From an uncultured Collinsella sp. (GTDB lineage Bacteria > Actinomycetota > Coriobacteriia > Coriobacteriales > Coriobacteriaceae), in assembly GCA_902496845.1 (NCBI GenBank), contig CABVCJ010000060.1:1-10455 (forward strand): a stretch of DNA of 10,455 nt. Reading direction: 5' to 3'. The notes beneath the pieces were generated by a model, which ran no database searches, had not been told where the DNA came from, and saw nothing but the letters and a program-made list of their open reading frames with translations. This document shows, in pieces, positions 6,345 to 10,455 of this stretch; position 1 is the stretch's first letter; each line of letters begins with the position of its first letter. The translations under genes and the position numbers were made by a program.

Positions 6345-8705
6345 ATGGATGCCGCAGCCCGTACCGCCCATGATTCCACCCTCCAGCCGTTTTCGGAGAT
6401 GGAGCACTATAAGCATGCCGATGAGCTGCCGCCCGAGATTATGGCGGACAGCTACGACAAGCTGGAGCGCCTGTGCCTCAAATATATGAATGAGGAGGAC
6501 TTCTCTAAGGTGGAGCAGGCCTATTGCTTTGCCGCCGAGAAGCACTGCAACCAAAAGCGCCGCTCGGGCGAGATGTACATTAACCATCCCGTCGAGGTGG
6601 CCATCATTTTGGCCGATCTCAAGATGGACTGCGATGTGGTGTGCGCCGCGCTGCTGCACGATACCGTCGAGGATACCGAGACCTCGCTTGCCGATGTGTC
6701 CGGCCTGTTTGGCGATACGGTAGCCGAGCTCGTCGATGGCGTGACCAAGCTCACCAACATCGAAGTCGACAGCATGGACGAGAAGCAGGCCCTCACGCTG
6801 CGCAAGATGTTCCTCGCCATGTCCAAGGACATCCGCGTCATTATCGTTAAGCTTGCCGACCGCCTGCATAACATGCGTACGCTGGCGGCCCTTCGCGAGG
6901 ACCGTCGCCTGTTTAAGGCTCGCGAGACCATGGACGTGTATGCGCCCCTGGCCGACCGTCTGGGCATGAGCTCTATTAAGTGGGAGCTCGAGGACCTGTC
7001 CTTCTTCTACCTGGAGCCCGATGCCTACCAGCGCATTGCGCGCATGGTGGCTGAGTCGCGCGAGGTTCGCGAGCGCTATCTGGCTGAGACTATCAAGACG
7101 CTCACCGACGAGCTCAACCGCATTGGCCTGGAGGGCTTCCAGATCAATGGCCGTTCCAAGCACTATTGGTCCATCTACCAAAAGATGAAGCGCAAGGGCA
7201 AGGAATTCTCCGAGATCTACGACCTGGTGGCACTGCGTGTCATCACGCATTCGGTGCGCGATTGCTACTCCACGCTCGGCGCGGTGCATACGCTGTGGCA
7301 CCCCATGCCCGGTCGCTTCAAAGACTATATCGCCATGCCCAAGGTCAACAACTACCAGTCGCTCCATACGACGGTTATCGGCCCCACGGCCCGCCCGCTC
7401 GAGATTCAGATTCGAACCTACGAGATGCATGAGCAGGCCGAGTACGGCATTGCCGCCCACTGGCTCTATAAGAAGTCGGGCGGATCGTCTGCGTCTAAGA
7501 CCAATGATGCCCAGCGTCTGGACGACCAGATTAACTGGCTCAAACATTCGCTCGATTGGGCAGCGTCTGACGAGATTACGGACGCCAAGGAATACCTGCA
7601 CTCGCTGAAGGTCGATCTGTTCGACCAGGAGATCTTTGTCTTTACACCCAAGGGCGAGGTCATGGCGCTTCGTGCCGGCTCTACACCGCTCGACTTTGCC
7701 TACGCCGTTCACACCGAGGTGGGAAACCATTGCGTCGGCGCCAAAATCAACGGTGCGGTGGCTCCGCTCACGCACGAGATTAAGACGGGTGACCGTGTCG
7801 AGATCCTGACCAACAAGAGTTCCAAGCCGTCGCGTGATTGGCTCAAGATCGTTAAGACACCTTCCGCCAAGTCAAAGATCCGCCGTTACTTCGCCGCCGC
7901 GACCAAAGACGATGACGCTGCTGCCGGCCGCGATATACTGGCCAAGGACCTGCGCAAGCGCGGGTATGGCATCTCTACGCCGCGATCCACGCGTGCGCTC
8001 AACGCCGTGGCGGAGCAGTTTAACTACAAGCAGCTCGAGGACCTGTTTGCCGCCGTCGGCGCCGGCAAGGTTGCCCCGCGCGCTGTGGGTAACAAGGTCG
8101 AGCAAATCTTGGACCCCAAGCCCGAGGAGCAGCTCACCAAGACCGAAGCCATTGCCGAGATCGTCAAGCAGCCTGCCCGCGGCTCCAACCGCAAGCCGCA
8201 AAAGCGCGGCAAGAGCGCCAGCAACGGCATTATCGTCAAGGGCGAGAGCAACAGCGGTCTGCTGGTCCGTCTGGCGCATTGCTGCAATCCGGTGACGGGC
8301 GATGACATCGTCGGCTTCATCACGCGCGGCCGTGGCGTTTCAGTGCATCGCGCCAACTGCCCCAACGTCAAGGGTCTTATGGAACATCCCGAGCGCATGA
8401 TCGATGTGGAGTGGGACGGCGCTGCCGACACCCTCTTCCAGGTCGAGATCGTGGTCGAGTGCCTGGACCGCATGGGCCTGCTCAAGGATGTCACCATTGC
8501 CATTGGCGATGCGGGCGGCAATATCCTTTCTGCCGCCACGTCGACCAACCGCGAGGGTATTGCAACCCTGCGCTTTATGGTCGAGATCTCGGACGCGAGC
8601 GGTCTGGATCCGCTGCTGGCTTCCATCAGCAGTGTCGATTCGGTCTACGACGCTCGCCGTCTTATGCCCGGCGAAGGCGGAGCTCAGCTCAAGCGCCGTG
8701 TGTAG
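6345..8705 (+). CDS. relA: Bifunctional (p)ppGpp synthetase/hydrolase Rel
   Basis: A 786-residue long RSH protein that makes and degrades the alarmone (p)ppGpp at the ribosome. The N-terminal HD hydrolase has its four metal ligands at the spacing of streptococcal Rel: H81 (NHPVEVA), H105-D106 (LLHDTVEDTE) and D172 (ADRLHNMRTL). The synthetase follows: GRSKHYWSIYQKM, IYDLVALR, and RFKD at 324-327, the RXKD type of bifunctional Rel rather than the EXDD of synthetase-only RelA. Then come NYQSLHTT and EIQIRT. Next are the TGS domain (IFVFTPKGEVMALRAGSTPLDFA), a zinc-finger-like region with C646-C647 and a later HRANC, and a C-terminal ACT domain (VECLDRMGLLKDVT to about 775). Both activities look intact. 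ATG 6345 has GGAAGGGGA just upstream. It starts 15 bases after the recJ fusion, with no promoter or terminator between, so the two are probably co-transcribed. The symbol rel would serve equally well. Confidence 0.96.
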   Translation: MDAAARTAHDSTLQPFSEMEHYKHADELPPEIMADSYDKLERLCLKYMNEEDFSKVEQAYCFAAEKHCNQKRRSGEMYINHPVEVAIILADLKMDCDVVCAALLHDTVEDTETSLADVSGLFGDTVAELVDGVTKLTNIEVDSMDEKQALTLRKMFLAMSKDIRVIIVKLADRLHNMRTLAALREDRRLFKARETMDVYAPLADRLGMSSIKWELEDLSFFYLEPDAYQRIARMVAESREVRERYLAETIKTLTDELNRIGLEGFQINGRSKHYWSIYQKMKRKGKEFSEIYDLVALRVITHSVRDCYSTLGAVHTLWHPMPGRFKDYIAMPKVNNYQSLHTTVIGPTARPLEIQIRTYEMHEQAEYGIAAHWLYKKSGGSSASKTNDAQRLDDQINWLKHSLDWAASDEITDAKEYLHSLKVDLFDQEIFVFTPKGEVMALRAGSTPLDFAYAVHTEVGNHCVGAKINGAVAPLTHEIKTGDRVEILTNKSSKPSRDWLKIVKTPSAKSKIRRYFAAATKDDDAAAGRDILAKDLRKRGYGISTPRSTRALNAVAEQFNYKQLEDLFAAVGAGKVAPRAVGNKVEQILDPKPEEQLTKTEAIAEIVKQPARGSNRKPQKRGKSASNGIIVKGESNSGLLVRLAHCCNPVTGDDIVGFITRGRGVSVHRANCPNVKGLMEHPERMIDVEWDGAADTLFQVEIVVECLDRMGLLKDVTIAIGDAGGNILSAATSTNREGIATLRFMVEISDASGLDPLLASISSVDSVYDARRLMPGEGGAQLKRRV

Positions 8706-8738
8706 GTGCGAGAGCCTCTCAGCATCATAGATATCGGT

Positions 8739-8772
8739 TACGTTCGAGGCATCGTTTGGTGCCTCGAACGTA
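8739..8772 (+). terminator. Hairpin between relA and the MBL gene
   Basis: A perfect 13-bp stem (8739-8751 against 8760-8772; left arm TACGTTCGAGGCA) closes an 8-base loop and is followed by TTTTAG. This looks like an intrinsic terminator for relA with a short T-run. The AGGAGG of the next gene (8780-8785) starts only eight bases after the stem, so the hairpin may act as a partial terminator or attenuator, with the next gene either reading through or served by an unseen promoter. Confidence 0.7.
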
Positions 8773-8793
8773 TTTTAGAAGGAGGGTATGCGC

Positions 8794-9477
8794 ATGGGCG
8801 ATATGACTTTGGACCTGACACCCCGAGGTGCAGCTTCGATTGAGGCACTCGTCAACGGCCCGATTCAGACCAACAGTTACGCCGTGATTTCGAATGACGA
8901 GTGCTTAATCGTCGATCCGGCGTGGGAGGGCGAGCGTCTTGTGGAGCATATCCGCACCGCGCATCCCGAAGTTCGCGTACTCGGCTCTGTCTGCACGCAC
9001 GGTCATGCCGACCATGTTGGCGGGGTCGCCGGGGTTCGAGCTGTCGTTGGCGACAGCGCACTATATGAGTTGTGCGCTAAGGACGTGACGGTGCCTCGCG
9101 CAAATATCGAGGAGCAGCGCGCCATGTGGGGTATTGAGACGCCCGATCCGGGCGAGCCGACGCGGCTGCTTGCCGAGGGCGATACGATTGAATTGGGCGA
9201 TATCTGCCTGCAGGTGATCGAGACGCCGGGGCATACGCCGGGCGGCATCGTCCTGTTCGCCGCGACCGAGCAGGGGAACATCGCCTTTGTGGGCGACACG
9301 CTTTTCCCGGGCAGCCACGGTCGTACCGATCTTTCCGGCGGTGACGAGGCGGCGATTATGCGCTCGCTCTCCAAACTTGCCAAGACGCTTCCGCCCGATA
9401 CCGTTTGCTTGACGGGCCATGGCGATTCGACCACGATGGCGCGCGAACTTATGCAGAATCCGTTTATGCAGATGTAG
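8794..9477 (+). CDS. MBL-fold metallo-hydrolase, glyoxalase II-like
   Basis: A 227-residue cytoplasmic metallo-beta-lactamase-fold protein. The metal-binding motifs are complete: THGHADH (H69, H71, D73, H74), PGHTPGG (H147), GDTLFPGSHGRTDLSGGD (D168) and TGHG (H209). The N-terminal NGPIQTNSYAV and the GDTLF-GS-GRTDL signature place it with GloB/YcbL-type hydrolases, which cleave thioesters such as S-lactoylglutathione. An organism of this kind may lack glutathione, so the substrate is open. ATG 8794 is eight bases after AGGAGG (8780-8785). The in-frame ATG at 8788 is only two bases after it and less likely. Hydrolases of this family often follow relA in Clostridia-type gene orders, which fits this position, but the hairpin before it weakens the case for strict co-transcription. 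Confidence 0.9.
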   Translation: MGDMTLDLTPRGAASIEALVNGPIQTNSYAVISNDECLIVDPAWEGERLVEHIRTAHPEVRVLGSVCTHGHADHVGGVAGVRAVVGDSALYELCAKDVTVPRANIEEQRAMWGIETPDPGEPTRLLAEGDTIELGDICLQVIETPGHTPGGIVLFAATEQGNIAFVGDTLFPGSHGRTDLSGGDEAAIMRSLSKLAKTLPPDTVCLTGHGDSTTMARELMQNPFMQM

Positions 9478-9487
9478 GCTCGAAGCC

Positions 9488-9507
9488 GTCTTTCGAATCA
9501 CGAAGAC
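9488..9507 (+). terminator. Weak hairpin after the MBL gene
   Basis: GTCTTTCG (9488-9495) pairs with CGAAGAC (9501-9507) with one bulged T and a five-base loop, ten bases after the stop codon. The nearest T-run (ATTTTCC) is about 18 bases further on, so it is a doubtful intrinsic terminator. Confidence 0.25.
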
Positions 9508-9558
9508 CGCTCAATCGTCAAGCTATTTTCCCCAGTGGGTCGATTCTGTGGGGCAAAC

Positions 9559-9606
9559 GGTCAAAATTTGTCCAATCGGATGGTATTCGTGAACAAACGA
9601 ACGTTT
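9559..9606. promoter_or_regulatory. Two operator-like dyads before fba
   Basis: GGTCAAA-A-TTTGTCC (9559-9573) is a palindrome with one mismatched pair. AAACG-AA-CGTTT (9595-9606) is a perfect 12-bp dyad overlapping the expected -35 position of the fba promoter. The sites differ in sequence, so a single regulator is not implied. Confidence 0.3.
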
Positions 9607-9631
9607 ATGCTCGGGTATGTCGTGGTAAAAT
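9604..9631 (+). promoter_or_regulatory. Probable fba promoter, extended -10 type
   Basis: TAAAAT at 9626-9631 is preceded by TGG, giving an extended -10 (TGN-TAAAAT). The -35 is poor (TTTATG at 9604-9609, 16-base spacing), as is common with extended -10 promoters. The leader would be about 35 bases, ending in a strong AGGAGG at 9658-9663, eight bases before the ATG. Confidence 0.55.
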
Positions 9632-9671
9632 CTCAGGCGTTATCGGAGCAACCTTACAGGAGGTTTCTTTT

Positions 9672-10455
9672 ATGCTCGTCAACGCAGCAGACATGCTCAA
9701 GAAGGCCGAGGCCGGCAAGTACGCTCTCGGTGCCTTCAACACCAACAACCTCGAGTGGACCCTGGCTATTCTCCAGGCCGCCGAGGAGGCCAAGTCTCCG
9801 CTGATCCTTCAGTGCACCGCTGGTGCCGCTAAGTGGATGGGCGGTTTCAAGGTCTGCGCCGACATGGTCAAGGCTGCCGTCGAGGCCACGGGCGTTACCG
9901 TCCCCGTCGCCCTTCACCTCGATCACGGTTCTTACGAGGACTGCTTCAAGTGCATCGAGGCCGGCTTCACGTCCATCATGTATGACGGCTCTCACGAGGA
10001 GACCTTCCAGCTTAACCTCGACCGCACCAAGGAACTCGTTGAGCTTGCCCACTCCAAGGGCATGTCCATCGAGGCCGAGGTCGGCGGCATCGGCGGCACC
10101 GAGGACGGCGTGACCTCCAACGGCGAGCTCGCTGACCCCGCTGAGTGCAAGCAGATTGCTGACCTGGGCGTCGACTTCCTCGCCTGCGGTATCGGCAACA
10201 TCCACGGCGTGTATCCCGCCGACTGGGCTGGCCTTTCCTTCGAGCGCCTGGGCGAGATTAAGGCCCAGACCGGCGACCTGCCCCTCGTCCTGCACGGTGG
10301 CACCGGCATCCCCGAGGATCAGATCAAGAAGGCCATCTCCCTGGGTATCTCCAAGATCAACGTCAACACCGACCTGCAGCTCGTCTTCGCCAAGGGTGTC
10401 CGCGAGTACATCGAGGCTGGCAAGGATCAGCAGGGCAAGGGCTTCGACCCCCGCA
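9672..10455 (+). CDS. fba: Class II fructose-1,6-bisphosphate aldolase, 3' end cut off
   Basis: The first 261 codons of a class II (zinc-dependent) aldolase, which splits fructose 1,6-bisphosphate into dihydroxyacetone phosphate and glyceraldehyde 3-phosphate in glycolysis. The frame runs off the window; comparison with the Streptococcus pneumoniae enzyme (about 290 residues) suggests roughly 30 codons are missing. Visible signatures: AFNTNNLEWT (21-30), LHLDHG with D84 as the expected catalytic acid and H85 a zinc ligand, SIMYDGSHEE, EAEVGGIGG, CGIGNIHGVYP and LHGGTGIP with the other zinc histidines, and KINVNTD for phosphate binding. YDGS and HGGTGIP replace the commoner FDGS/IDGS and HGGSGIP, which are mild changes. 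Codons are more restricted (AAG, CTC, ATC, GGC, GAG) than in the neighbours, as expected for a highly expressed gene. A strong AGGAGG and its own promoter support separate, high expression. Confidence 0.96.
   Translation, partial: MLVNAADMLKKAEAGKYALGAFNTNNLEWTLAILQAAEEAKSPLILQCTAGAAKWMGGFKVCADMVKAAVEATGVTVPVALHLDHGSYEDCFKCIEAGFTSIMYDGSHEETFQLNLDRTKELVELAHSKGMSIEAEVGGIGGTEDGVTSNGELADPAECKQIADLGVDFLACGIGNIHGVYPADWAGLSFERLGEIKAQTGDLPLVLHGGTGIPEDQIKKAISLGISKINVNTDLQLVFAKGVREYIEAGKDQQGKGFDPR

Noticed and set aside
6291..7775. 494-codon open frame on the minus strand
   Set aside because: It is antisense to relA, whose protein is unmistakable. Its composition is that of a shadow frame in GC-rich coding DNA, and it matches no family.

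Overview
The window is high-GC bacterial chromosome, dense with genes and strong in GC-ending codons. The gene set (a RecJ nuclease fused to a RecQ-like helicase, a long bifunctional Rel, a CutC/DUF4931 pair, and a Firmicutes-type class II aldolase) suggests a gut anaerobe of the Coriobacteriia, most likely Collinsella or a close relative. This is an inference from protein resemblance and base composition, as no search was run. Nothing looks like a phage, an insertion sequence, a CRISPR array or a tRNA/rRNA gene. The content is mostly housekeeping.

Layout, left to right. (1) 1-259 has no convincing gene but is rich in inverted repeats, including a perfect 22-bp inverted repeat at 135-203. (2) 260-1741 (+) holds cutC and a GalT-like DUF4931 protein, three bases apart and probably translated from one message. 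(3) 1769-2767 (-) is a bile acid:sodium symporter family (BASS) permease, convergent with the previous pair and meeting it at a hairpin. (4) 2768-2989 is a divergent intergenic region with a TATAAT box preceded by a perfect dyad. (5) 2990-8705 (+) holds a possible 21-codon leader ORF, the RecJ-helicase fusion and relA, with relA starting 15 bases after the fusion gene ends. (6) A 13-bp hairpin separates relA from a metallo-beta-lactamase-fold hydrolase (8794-9477). (7) After a 194-base gap with a promoter comes fba, class II fructose-bisphosphate aldolase, cut off by the right edge.

How they work together. recJ, relA and an MBL hydrolase in this order resemble the recJ-apt-relA neighbourhood of many Firmicutes, but apt is missing here. 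The nuclease and a RecQ-type helicase, separate proteins that cooperate in the RecF pathway of E. coli, are here one 1095-residue chain. The most interesting points are this fusion, its possible leader peptide and operator-like dyad, and the long palindrome before cutC. No wholly new multi-gene system is evident.
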